64,000 bases of DNA, taken from the NCBI GenBank assembly GCA_028820635.1, contig JAPPIG010000080.1, positions 1 through 64,000 of the forward strand, given 5' to 3'. The notes beneath the pieces are model-generated. The model saw only the letters and a list, made by a program, of their open reading frames with translations. It ran no database searches and had not been told where the DNA came from. The DNA is from Candidatus Poribacteria bacterium. Its GTDB lineage: Bacteria > Poribacteria > WGA-4E > WGA-3G. A program made the position numbers and the translations under genes. Positions 34,205-41,842 of this stretch are shown one piece after another. Position 1 is the first letter of the stretch; every line of letters begins with the position of its first letter.

Positions 34205-34603
34205 CTATTGCGTCAAAATCCACTGCAGTATATGATCAGCAATTGTGTCAATATCAGTTATGGATCCATCTGCAATCTTAAGGCCGAGTTCAATGATTGA
34301 ATCGTCTATGTTTTCTCGGAACGAACAACCGTTCAAAACTAAAAACAAGAGCGCGCTATGCATGCCGACACGTTTATTTCCATCTAAAAATATATGTCCG
34401 GTAATGATGTGATGTGCATATACGGCTGCTTTTTGAAATACAGTTGGAAACAGTTCAGTGTCACCAAATCTTTGACTGACTATCTCAACCAAATAGTGTA
34501 ACTGATTTTCCTTTAATATTTGATAGTCACTTGCGTGCCAATCGGCTACCATCAAAATTTCCGAAATTGTCAAATATCTTACATGTTGCCCAAAATTTTC
34601 CAT
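34205..34603 (-). CDS. doc: Doc-family (Fic fold) protein
   Basis: A 132-residue death-on-curing homologue. The Fic/Doc active loop is H70-I-F-L-D-G-N-K77-R78, which matches the Doc form H-x-F-x-D-x-N-K-R. Doc proteins phosphorylate EF-Tu and are neutralised by a Phd antitoxin. No Phd-like gene is present; instead a TPR gene overlaps its start by 25 bases. So it is either a toxin with an unusual partner, or a housekeeping-type Doc without toxic role. Full length for the family (about 125 residues). Confidence 0.85.
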   Translation of the reverse strand: MENFGQHVRYLTISEILMVADWHASDYQILKENQLHYLVEIVSQRFGDTELFPTVFQKAAVYAHHIITGHIFLDGNKRVGMHSALLFLVLNGCSFRENIDDSIIELGLKIADGSITDIDTIADHILQWILTQ

Positions 34604-34875
34604 GCTCGCTCATAGTCCTGCCCTATTTTATCTAAGGCAATGATAGCATCCATTGCAAGGTCTCTTGCGACATCCAAATCTTCTTTGGCTTTTTCCCTTT
34701 CTCCGAGGCGTAACCACGATCCACCACGATAGTAGTATGCCTCCGCATAGTCAGGTTTGAGTTCTATTGCCTTAGTATAGTCTTCAATGGCAAGTTCGTA
34801 CTCGTCTTTTTTACTTTTCTCTATCCCGCTATTAAAGTACTTTTTAGCAAGTTCCTGATCTTGTTTTGCCATCAT
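34579..34875 (-). CDS. TPR-repeat protein overlapping doc
   Basis: A 98-residue protein with two tetratricopeptide-like units: DEYELAIEDYTKAIELKPDY followed by AEAYYYRGGSWLRLGEREKA and KEDLDVARDL. Starts with two consecutive ATG codons (34875 and 34872); AGGAG sits 4 and 7 bases before them, so the second is slightly better. Its last 25 bases overlap the Doc start, implying translational coupling and perhaps direct contact. TPR units bind peptides, so it may hold Doc inactive; this is inference. Confidence 0.75.
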   Translation of the reverse strand: MMAKQDQELAKKYFNSGIEKSKKDEYELAIEDYTKAIELKPDYAEAYYYRGGSWLRLGEREKAKEDLDVARDLAMDAIIALDKIGQDYERAWKILGNM

Positions 34876-35004
34876 CTTTCTCCTACATAATGCAAATTAT
34901 TTGAAAGTAATAATAACATACAAAATAGACAGATTCAACTAAATTTTGGAGGGTTGACCGAATTAAACTTGCATCGACAGACATCCTTTAGCGCATAATA
35001 ACCC

Positions 35005-35033
35005 TTGCAAATCCTACGGAACCTCATTATAAT
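35005..35033 (+). promoter_or_regulatory. Promoter of the sugar isomerase gene
   Basis: TTGCAA (35005-35010), 17-base spacer, TATAAT (35028-35033). Predicted leader about 43 bases. Confidence 0.55.
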
Positions 35034-35082
35034 ATCCTATGCCACCAATGAATGACTTTTATTAGGATGAAAAGAATATACA

Positions 35083-35913
35083 ATGAAACTTAGTTGTCTC
35101 CCCGTCTCTCTTTACAATGATATCTTCACTGGAAAAAGCACTGTTGCAGATTGGATCCGATTCGGTGCAGAATTGGGTTTAGATGCAGTTGACTTTAGCA
35201 TCAAGTTCTTCCCACATCGTGATGAGAAAATTGTAACATTAATCCGTTCTATCCTTGCAAAACGCGGTATAGAGGCATGCATGCTCGCTTGCTATTCCGA
35301 TTTTACACATCCCGATGCAACGCAACGCGCACAAGAATTAATTGAACTAAAGGCAGATATCGCATTAGCAAAAGCCTTAGGAGCAAAATTTGTTCGGGTG
35401 ACAGCAGGGCAAAATCATCTCGGTATTGAACGCGAAGCAGGGATACGTTGGGTTGAAGACGGATTTCGACATGCGCTTGACGAAGCAGAAAAGCAGGGTA
35501 TCACACTCGCTTATGAAAATCATACCAAAGGCGCGCCGTGGCAGTATTGGGACTTTTCACAACCCACAGAAATTTTCTTGGAAATCTTGGACGCACTTTC
35601 GGACACACCACTCGGAGTGTGCTTTGACACAGCAAACCCTCTCGTCCTGAAAGAAGATGCATTAGGACTGCTGGATAAAGTTATTGACCGCGTTGTTGTG
35701 CTACATGTTTTTGACATACGTGAAGCAGGGAAGTTTGAACCTGTTCGTGTCGGCACCGGTGCCTCACCGATTCCGCAAATCTTTTCCCGTATGCGGCAAG
35801 CCAATTACGACGGTTGGCTCAGTATAGAGGAAGCCAGTCGTCAAGGACAACGAGGATTTGAAGAGTCTATCCAATATGTTCGGCAAGCATGGCAACAAGC
35901 ATCATCCGCGTGA
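35083..35913 (+). CDS. Sugar phosphate isomerase/epimerase (xylose-isomerase-like TIM barrel)
   Basis: A 276-residue AP-endonuclease-2-family TIM barrel. Metal ligands are suggested by Glu in LAYENHTK, Asp in VCFDTANP, His in VVLHVFDI and Glu in WLSIEEAS. Such enzymes isomerise or epimerise keto-sugars, inositol derivatives or similar compounds. Length is typical. The ATG lacks a strong ribosome site. It overlaps the convergent PhyH gene by 12 bases at the 3' end. The substrate cannot be named from sequence. Confidence 0.85.
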   Translation: MKLSCLPVSLYNDIFTGKSTVADWIRFGAELGLDAVDFSIKFFPHRDEKIVTLIRSILAKRGIEACMLACYSDFTHPDATQRAQELIELKADIALAKALGAKFVRVTAGQNHLGIEREAGIRWVEDGFRHALDEAEKQGITLAYENHTKGAPWQYWDFSQPTEIFLEILDALSDTPLGVCFDTANPLVLKEDALGLLDKVIDRVVVLHVFDIREAGKFEPVRVGTGASPIPQIFSRMRQANYDGWLSIEEASRQGQRGFEESIQYVRQAWQQASSA

Positions 35914-36753
35914 AGGTTCACTCATCCGCTCCTGTGCTTGACGAGAAAGTTCAGCAAGATGTCCATCATTTGCCCTCACCTGTTCAAGATGTATCTGGCG
36001 TTCCGGTGTAGCGGTGTTTAGCATTTTTTCGCCATATTTCCGATCAATCCAGAACCTTGCTGATCCCGCGATATATGCCTGCAATGCGTCCAACTTCTCC
36101 TCTGGATACCGTTGGCAGAGATTCATCGTGAACATACGTCTGCGTTTACCGCCGCCAAACGCTGCGTGCTTGGTGTTATGGTTAAACAGCACAAGATCCC
36201 CAGGCGTTGTTTCAAAGACGACGGCAGGCACATCTTTTCCGTGTATTTCCCACATCTCTTGACTTTTCCCAACCTGCTGACTCAACCCGTCAGCGTAGTT
36301 ATCGCCAAAGAGATGACTACCCGGAATTACACGAAGTGCGCCAGAATCACGCGTGAGCGGATCAAGGTAGAATGCAATTTTTATGTGCATTGGGTCTTCC
36401 AGTTTATGTCCACCATCAGAATGCCATCCAGTATCACCGACATAGAAATTCCCATCGCTGCCCATGTAGTTAAAATCGTCTCCGAGCAAGGTTTTCGCAA
36501 TCATCAGAATACGCGGGTCATCCAGTAGCGATGATAACTCTTCGCTTTGGTCAATGAAAGGCACAATACAAGAGCGCGCTGTTCCCTCGTGCGGTTTGCC
36601 GTTATGTCCGCCACCGCGTTCTGCCCAGACGGTTTCAAAAGCGTCCTGAATCGCCTCAATCCTGTCCGCCATCAGTTGCGGAAAACTCAAATAACCGAAT
36701 GTCTTGAAGAAATTAATCTCCGAATCGATGAGGTTGTAATCGTGTTGGTTCAT
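35902..36753 (-). CDS. Phytanoyl-CoA dioxygenase (PhyH) family protein
   Basis: A 283-residue dioxygenase with a complete metal site: H-S-D in GWHSDGGH, the second His in NTKHAAFGGG and the 2-oxoglutarate Arg in the following KRRRMFTMNL. FFKTFGYLSFPQL is the usual opening, SGALRVIPGSHLFG the family core. ATG at 36753 is chosen over a GTG two codons earlier because GGAGG is at eight bases. It converges with the isomerase gene and overlaps it by 12 bases. Substrate unknown. Confidence 0.88.
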   Translation of the reverse strand: MNQHDYNLIDSEINFFKTFGYLSFPQLMADRIEAIQDAFETVWAERGGGHNGKPHEGTARSCIVPFIDQSEELSSLLDDPRILMIAKTLLGDDFNYMGSDGNFYVGDTGWHSDGGHKLEDPMHIKIAFYLDPLTRDSGALRVIPGSHLFGDNYADGLSQQVGKSQEMWEIHGKDVPAVVFETTPGDLVLFNHNTKHAAFGGGKRRRMFTMNLCQRYPEEKLDALQAYIAGSARFWIDRKYGEKMLNTATPERQIHLEQVRANDGHLAELSRQAQERMSEPSRG

Positions 36754-36846
36754 TTCCACATCCTCCTTTATTAATTCAACTATTGCAAATGTCTATTTTG
36801 TGGAATCCCAAGACCATGAATCATAGTTCGTGGAAAATCTTATAAA

Positions 36847-37707
36847 CTAATTTTCAGTTCGCTTCGCTTTTAGGTATCCCCACGTTGTTGTAAATTTATC
36901 TTGCGGTTCAACACTTAAGGGATGCGCGATTTTTCGAAAATCTGCAGCATCAAAAGCTGAATTGTAGACGATGACTTCATCAATGATGCCAGCAAACCAG
37001 CCAACATTGCTTAAGTCTTCAATACCATCATGGTAAATTGTCTTCTGTGTAACGTAACCGATTGAAGTATCATTGCCGTGGGCATGAAGCTGCCCACCTG
37101 CTTCTTTGTCAACAAGTTTACCATCTAACCACATTTCTAATTTACCGTTTTCGACTTTATCAGCGGCATTGCGAATGACTACTGCAACGTGGTGCCACCG
37201 ATTTGATCGGATTTTCTCTGATATCCACGCACCATCCCAATTGTACTGGGCACGATTCCAACCACCAACATAGGCTTCACCTCTGTGTACATAGATACAT
37301 AAGCCTCGTGTGGCACCACCTTCTTGAAAAATCACCTGCTTCTCATTTAAAGAAATGTTATTACATTTAAAAAAAGCTGCGACAGTTCGATTCGTATAAG
37401 GGCCACCAGTATTTATAAGTGGGGTATCCGGAAGACCTATGCCATCGCCCTTGCCATCAAATTCGAACGCCTTGCCCGCTATTCCTACGACGGATATCGG
37501 GTTCCCAACAAATTTGCCATGGATTGCGTTCTTTGATGTATCTTTTGCACTCCCATTGTCAAACGTCCAATTTGCGGCGACTGTTGCTTCATTTCGTTGT
37601 GCTTCCACCAACATGATGGGTAAGAAAGTAAATAGCAACGAAACAAGGCAGAATAATAGAACTACGGATAACAGGTGAATTCTGTTATTTGTCAATGTTT
37701 GAAACAT
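36847..37707 (-). CDS. Secreted LamG-domain protein with WG-K C-terminal tag
   Basis: A 286-residue exported protein. Hydrophobic residues 12-34 end in MLVEAQ, a likely cleavage site. Residues about 45-265 make a LamG fold: ANWTFDNGSAKDTSKNAIHG, FEFDGKGDGIGL, WHHVAVVIRN and LEMWLDGKLV. The final residues QDKFTTTWGYLKAKRTEN contain the same tag as the LamG protein at 7088 and the cluster at 23-29 kb. The similarity between the two LamG proteins is limited to the fold, so the tag is the better conserved part. Probably a surface lectin. Confidence 0.8.
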   Translation of the reverse strand: MFQTLTNNRIHLLSVVLLFCLVSLLFTFLPIMLVEAQRNEATVAANWTFDNGSAKDTSKNAIHGKFVGNPISVVGIAGKAFEFDGKGDGIGLPDTPLINTGGPYTNRTVAAFFKCNNISLNEKQVIFQEGGATRGLCIYVHRGEAYVGGWNRAQYNWDGAWISEKIRSNRWHHVAVVIRNAADKVENGKLEMWLDGKLVDKEAGGQLHAHGNDTSIGYVTQKTIYHDGIEDLSNVGWFAGIIDEVIVYNSAFDAADFRKIAHPLSVEPQDKFTTTWGYLKAKRTEN

Positions 37708-37902
37708 TTCTACAACTCCTTTAGAACTTCCCCGTGTGTTCTACTGTTAATGTTTTTGTAATGGTTATCCCCAAACTTAAAGGTATTATGGCAAATTAGC
37801 AAAATTTTATCAATTAATTGTTTTCGTTCCCTACTCCAGAGCCATTTAATTCTTGAGCAGTTCCTATGATTTATGTCAACGTAGAGGATTTTGACAAAAG
37901 AA

Positions 37903-37930
37903 AGGCAGATACCCTTTCGGATACCTGCCT
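37903..37930 (-). terminator. Intrinsic terminator of the Cys/His-rich operon
   Basis: On the minus strand AGGCAGGTATCC-GAAA-GGGTATCTGCCT, a 12-base-pair stem with one wobble and a GAAA loop, followed by TTTCTTTTG. It starts 26 bases after the stop at 37956. Confidence 0.8.
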
Positions 37931-37955
37931 GTAAAGTTTTTTAGGTGTGCCTCGA

Positions 37956-39554
37956 CTACTTTGCCCAACACCGTTGTCCCGCTCTCGTTGGATCTGTACA
38001 CATCGGGGTAGGGGCTGAACTGGGTCTCGAACACCTTTGCCAACTCTGTCCACATCTGCCAAATCTGCAGGTGCGCGTGCGATGGTGGTTGGCATGCCAG
38101 TTCGCATATTGACCGCAAGACCAATACTGGTGTCCCGCCGAACAAGTTACCTGATGCGCTGTTGAGGAAGAGACCGTCTGTGTGCACCCACTACGACCGC
38201 ACGAAATCGCAGGATACGCATGATTGTGAGTTGGTGTGCTATCATTCGCACACGCCCAATAGGTATACGTACATTGATCACCAGCATCATTTGTCTCGGT
38301 GCACTGCACCTGTTGGTGCGTTTTTCCATCACAATTAAAGTGATCAATATGCCCACAGCTTGAAGCCGAATGATCACTGTTATCACAAATAAAGTGATTC
38401 GGATTGCCACACCCCGCAGCGACATGACCACTCGCGCCACTTGCAACACCACTATGATCATCACATGCATACGTGATGGTGGTCTCCGTCACTTCCTGCT
38501 GCCGGAAATTGCCAGGAGACGTGTCTGTGTCATCTGAGTTACTATGATTGTGTGAACCTGACTGCCCTGCACCAAGCAATTTAGAACACTGACCGGCCGA
38601 TGTAATCGTCGCGACATGTCCCTGAGAATCATAAGTGAAATTGGTGCAATAGCGGAAGTGGGTGCCGCAGTATTCTCTGACACGACCGCTTTCTCCTGCT
38701 TTGAAAACCATATTATATCTGGTGCATGAGAAGGTGTTGTGATAATCAGGTATCTCATAATTAGGACATTTATAGTACTTTTTGCCACACCCAGGCACCC
38801 TATGACTCACAATAGAGTAGTCCGACCCACAAGTCCACTGATGTGCTGTCAACGCTTCATACGGAGTACGGTAAGAATACATACACGGATTGCCAGATTT
38901 ACACGCATAGCTTTTCGGGAGGTCATCCATATCCCAATGATCTCTGCCCCAGAGTTTATCAACAGAATGTGGATCCCCACTGGTGTTCCCGGTGTGAGAG
39001 AAAGACGTTTGACCAGCACTTGATGCCGTAGCAAGCGAAGATTTCACCCTGCCAAGATGTGGCGCCATGACACCCAAATACGTATCATGCTGCGCTGAGT
39101 AGAGCGTGTAGGATGTCTCTATTGCCGCCAGCGCAGCATCCAGCTGCGACAGCGACGACGACATCGCTGTTAGGTAATCCGCACTCGCAATCCGATGTGT
39201 TTCCGCTTTTTTCGATTTATACTTGGAGACCCACGCAGCATACATCGCAGGTACAAGCGAACCGCCAGACGCAGCAGCAACAAGCGAACTGATAACAGCA
39301 CCCACACCCGTAATCAACGCGACCTCTTCGTTACTCGTCATATTAGCTATTTCGTCATCCCAGCCCGAGTTGAGATCACCCAGGACAGTCCGAACCGCTC
39401 CGAGTGCTGTCTCCTTGTCTTTTACGTCTTTATACCTGATATTAAGTTGCTTGTATGCATAGTCTGATACATCACCTGCAAAGGATACGTTATTAAAAAT
39501 AAAGATTGATAACACACAAATGATAAGTGTTAGGAATGAAAGTGTTTTGAACAT
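37956..39554 (-). CDS. Secreted Cys/His-rich protein
   Basis: A 532-residue exported protein that I do not recognise. A signal peptide (SFLTLIICVLSIFIF...SFAG) leads to a cysteine-free helical part of about 190 residues (DLNSGWDDEIANMTSNEEVA...). Then comes a Cys/His-rich part with 26 cysteines. It has two tandem C-x4-H-x2-C-x4-H units (CGNPNHFICDNSDH and CGHIDHFNCDGKTH), and related spacings recur (CSAGHQYWSC). This suggests several zinc sites or a disulfide-bonded rod. It ends RCWAK. It is the last and largest gene of a three-gene operon with two small membrane-anchored proteins, the middle one carrying an HxxHxH motif. A function in metal binding or in an envelope structure is inference. 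Confidence 0.6.
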   Translation of the reverse strand: MFKTLSFLTLIICVLSIFIFNNVSFAGDVSDYAYKQLNIRYKDVKDKETALGAVRTVLGDLNSGWDDEIANMTSNEEVALITGVGAVISSLVAAASGGSLVPAMYAAWVSKYKSKKAETHRIASADYLTAMSSSLSQLDAALAAIETSYTLYSAQHDTYLGVMAPHLGRVKSSLATASSAGQTSFSHTGNTSGDPHSVDKLWGRDHWDMDDLPKSYACKSGNPCMYSYRTPYEALTAHQWTCGSDYSIVSHRVPGCGKKYYKCPNYEIPDYHNTFSCTRYNMVFKAGESGRVREYCGTHFRYCTNFTYDSQGHVATITSAGQCSKLLGAGQSGSHNHSNSDDTDTSPGNFRQQEVTETTITYACDDHSGVASGASGHVAAGCGNPNHFICDNSDHSASSCGHIDHFNCDGKTHQQVQCTETNDAGDQCTYTYWACANDSTPTHNHAYPAISCGRSGCTQTVSSSTAHQVTCSAGHQYWSCGQYANWHANHHRTRTCRFGRCGQSWQRCSRPSSAPTPMCTDPTRAGQRCWAK

Positions 39555-39567
39555 GAAAAAACTCCTT

Positions 39568-40296
39568 TTATTTAGGATTGGAAAGTGGAAATTTTAAATC
39601 TTCAATTTGCAGTGGAAAATAGTCCGAAGGTGACGTCCGCCATCCTTTTTCATAAAGCGGTGGAACGTCCAATTCAGGAAATCTCGGCCATGTTAGTATC
39701 ATTAAATCAGCAACGCGTGCGCTATATGCCTCCCTTAATGCTTTCGCTGTCCGTCTTCCCTGCTCCCAACCTGCACGGTTTGCCTTTTTGTATTCGGGGT
39801 TGTCCGTATCTCCAATAGTTTCATAGTAAATGATGAGATACTCCGTCCGTGCGATTTCGGCAGCTTCGGTGTCATCGGGCGGAAATGGCGGTATCCACTT
39901 CGCGCTCCAATGTCCGCGTTCTTCTGCTTGCAAGCGAAGTGCTTCCACCGGGTTTGTTTTTAGCAGTTCCGTGTGATAGGTCAACGGGCCGGTATAGGCT
40001 GGCTTCGCCTGCACTTCTTTTGCGACAGGTTCAGGCGTTCCCTCTTGCCAAACATCAGGTGCGTCAATCGGCACCTGGTGAAAGTGGTCACCATGCGGCA
40101 CCCACTTTTTGCCCGGTTCGGCAGGCGGCAGGTTGTTTTTTGCGACCGGTTCCTCCTTTTCTTCAAGCAGTTTATCATCTTGTGCAAGCTGCTCTTTGAG
40201 CTGCTGCACGGATGACCACTGCCAATACATAAAACCACCCGCAGCAATCAAAATTATAATGAGGGCTGCTATCCCCCAGTGAAGTTTGATATCCAT
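39568..40296 (-). CDS. Membrane-anchored protein with histidine-triad motif
   Basis: A 242-residue protein. Residues 8-26 form an N-terminal anchor with the rest outside the cytoplasm. A short coiled-coil (QQLKEQLAQDDKLLEEKEE) is followed by WVPHGDHFHQVP, where H68-G-D-H71-F-H73 is an HxxHxH motif like that of pneumococcal histidine-triad proteins, which bind zinc. The C-terminal half (TEAAEIARTEYLIIYYETIG...) is helical and unassigned. Its start touches the stop of the upstream gene with no gap, and the Cys/His-rich gene follows after 13 bases, so the three are coupled. The metal role is inference. Confidence 0.6.
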   Translation of the reverse strand: MDIKLHWGIAALIIILIAAGGFMYWQWSSVQQLKEQLAQDDKLLEEKEEPVAKNNLPPAEPGKKWVPHGDHFHQVPIDAPDVWQEGTPEPVAKEVQAKPAYTGPLTYHTELLKTNPVEALRLQAEERGHWSAKWIPPFPPDDTEAAEIARTEYLIIYYETIGDTDNPEYKKANRAGWEQGRRTAKALREAYSARVADLMILTWPRFPELDVPPLYEKGWRTSPSDYFPLQIEDLKFPLSNPK

Positions 40297-40545
40297 CTAA
40301 CGGTCCTCCTGTATAGGCTTGTTGTTATCCCTGCTATTCGTTGCGTCCAGTGCGCACGGTTGTCTCGGATATGGACAGATCAAGCCCGGTTTCTGTCCCT
40401 CGTTGTTCGGGACACATTCAGTTTTGCGTTCACAAGGCGGCGGTATATCGGTTGCATCTATGTTAATGTTCATGATGAACAGTCCACCTGTAATAAGAAC
40501 AATGATAGCGATTGCGAGAATCGCTTTTTTGAGAAACGTTTTCAT
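40297..40545 (-). CDS. Small membrane-anchored Cys-containing protein
   Basis: An 82-residue protein. Residues 5-25 (LKKAILAIAIIVLITGGLFIM) form a membrane anchor; the outside part PPPCERKTECVPNNEG...GLICPYPRQPCALD has four cysteines spaced for two disulfides or one metal site. GGAGG precedes the ATG. It is the first gene of the operon and abuts the next without a gap. Not recognised otherwise. Confidence 0.6.
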   Translation of the reverse strand: MKTFLKKAILAIAIIVLITGGLFIMNINIDATDIPPPCERKTECVPNNEGQKPGLICPYPRQPCALDATNSRDNNKPIQEDR

Positions 40546-40569
40546 TATAGCACCTCCAGATAGTGTTTT

Positions 40570-40689
40570 GCTTGGTCGTGGGTTCGCCTACCATTCTTAA
40601 AAAAACAGCGGGCACCCCAGCAACCAAGCTGAAAAACCTAAAATATGTTTTAGATCGAGGCACCCATATTTAGTTTTTCAGATTGGTTG
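40570..40689 (-). promoter_or_regulatory. Leader with two mutually exclusive stems before the Cys/His-rich operon
   Basis: On the minus strand, arm 40689-40665 (CAACCAATCTGAAAAACTAA, then ATATG) pairs with arm 40647-40621 (CATATTTTAGGTTTTTCAGC, then TTGGTTG) across a 17-base loop with one mismatch and two bulges. The GCTTGGT inside the second arm can instead pair with ACCAAGC at 40576-40570, closer to the start codon. A T-run lies between. This is the layout of an attenuator or ligand-sensing leader; no known riboswitch class is recognised. Confidence 0.5.
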
Positions 40690-41173
40690 ATTTAACTATT
40701 ATACAAAAAAGCTGTAAAAATGTCAAGTATAAATTTGAAAAAAGGTGTGTAAAATTTTCGTACAAAGCATATTGTTGGTTAAGTTTCGTTTTGCCCTTTC
40801 GATCTACACCTTCATTTAGGACGTTTTGCACGTCCCAGTGACGTGCAGAAGTCAAGCAGAGCAAGGATTGTGACGTGGATTTGAGATTTTTTGTTTTCTT
40901 CTTTTTGTTCTTAGGATTTTGCGTATATTGCGAACGTTGTTTATTATGTGATAATAATATTAACATAAATACATAGGTTTGTCAAGTTAATTTGTAAAAA
41001 ATAATCAGTGACAAAACTTTACACACCCTGAAAAAATAAATAAGCGGAATTTTACTCAAATTTGAAGATTAAACGGATTCTAATTCTAATTGCCAATAAC
41101 CTCAAAACTTACGCAAAAAATTCTTGCTCTCCATTTCTCAAAAGTGGTATACGATGCCTTCCTGTACTTTAAC

Positions 41174-41552
41174 TAAAGTTTGGACAATTTAATATTTTTG
41201 TTTGATAGCATAGTTTATGGAAAACCGTAGATATTAGAATCAGATTTTATTCAGACACATTTCGCCCCGCTGGGGCTTTGTCCGTCTGTATGTCGTGCTG
41301 CTATACACATTCCGCCCCGCTGGGGCTGCTTCAAATCTGTATTTTTCTACGAGTTTGTTTCAGACACCCACATCGCAGAAAATAGAGGTGTATAAGATTT
41401 ACCCTTAGCCCCAGCGGGGCGAAATGTGTATAGATCACATATATCTCCACCCGCTTAGCCCCAGCGGGGCGAAATGTGTATCCAACAATGCGGATGCACA
41501 AATATAATGTTCCAGTCAACAAACGACAATTCATAAAATTGTCCAAACTTTA
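41174..41552. mobile_element. MITE with perfect 17-base ends, IS630/mariner type
   Basis: Ends 41174-41190 (TAAAGTTTGGACAATTT) and 41536-41552 are exact reverse complements. If the outer TA is the target duplication, the inverted repeat is 15 bases, which is the IS630/Tc1-mariner pattern. The interior has four copies of a GC-rich unit CGCCCCGCTGGGGCT, two in each orientation (about 41270, 41320, 41410 and 41460). No transposase inside. Confidence 0.75.
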
Positions 41553-41782
41553 AAGACACAAGATTATATCGGAAAGGGTGCATAATAAGAAAAATATAGG
41601 TTTCAATATATATCGCGTAAACCGTAATCTATAAAAGTAAGCATTCGGATTCACAGCGTTCCTTAACGGACAATGTAAGAAGTGTTAAATGCTATAGGCG
41701 ATTTTAGCGAACTCACAAAGTCTTCCCACAAGAGTGCTGCAAGACAATTGAATAGCTGCGTTTGTTTCTCAATCAATCTTTC

Positions 41783-41811
41783 TTGACAAAAAAGCAGATA
41801 TTCGTTATACT
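41783..41811 (+). promoter_or_regulatory. Promoter of the helicase gene
   Basis: TTGACA (41783-41788), 17-base spacer, TATACT (41806-41811), a near-consensus sigma-70-type promoter. The leader would be about 25 bases. Confidence 0.7.
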
Positions 41812-41842
41812 ATTTATTATGGTTTCAGTATAGGGGATATTG

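Larger units (their letters stand above)
40546..41842. other. Long gene-free region with leader, hairpins and MITE
   Basis: No convincing gene is seen; a 98-codon minus-strand frame at 40670-40966 overlaps the inverted repeat and is not credited. Contents: the structured leader 40570-40689, a hairpin GCACGTC-CCAGT-GACGTGC at 40828-40846, the element 41174-41552, and the promoter of the helicase gene at 41783-41811. Confidence 0.6.

Noticed and set aside
38147..39034. Several long frames on both strands across the Cys/His-rich gene
   Set aside because: They are shadows of the 532-residue gene, which has a signal peptide, operon position and terminator; the high GC of this stretch keeps other frames open.
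40670..40966. A 98-codon minus-strand frame rich in Lys and Asn
   Set aside because: It overlaps the long inverted repeat, has low-complexity AT-driven composition, no ribosome site and no recognisable domain.
41266..41480. Repeated CGCCCCGCTGGGGCT units looked like a CRISPR array at first
   Set aside because: The units occur in both orientations, with unequal spacing, inside terminal inverted repeats; this is a MITE interior and no cas genes are present.
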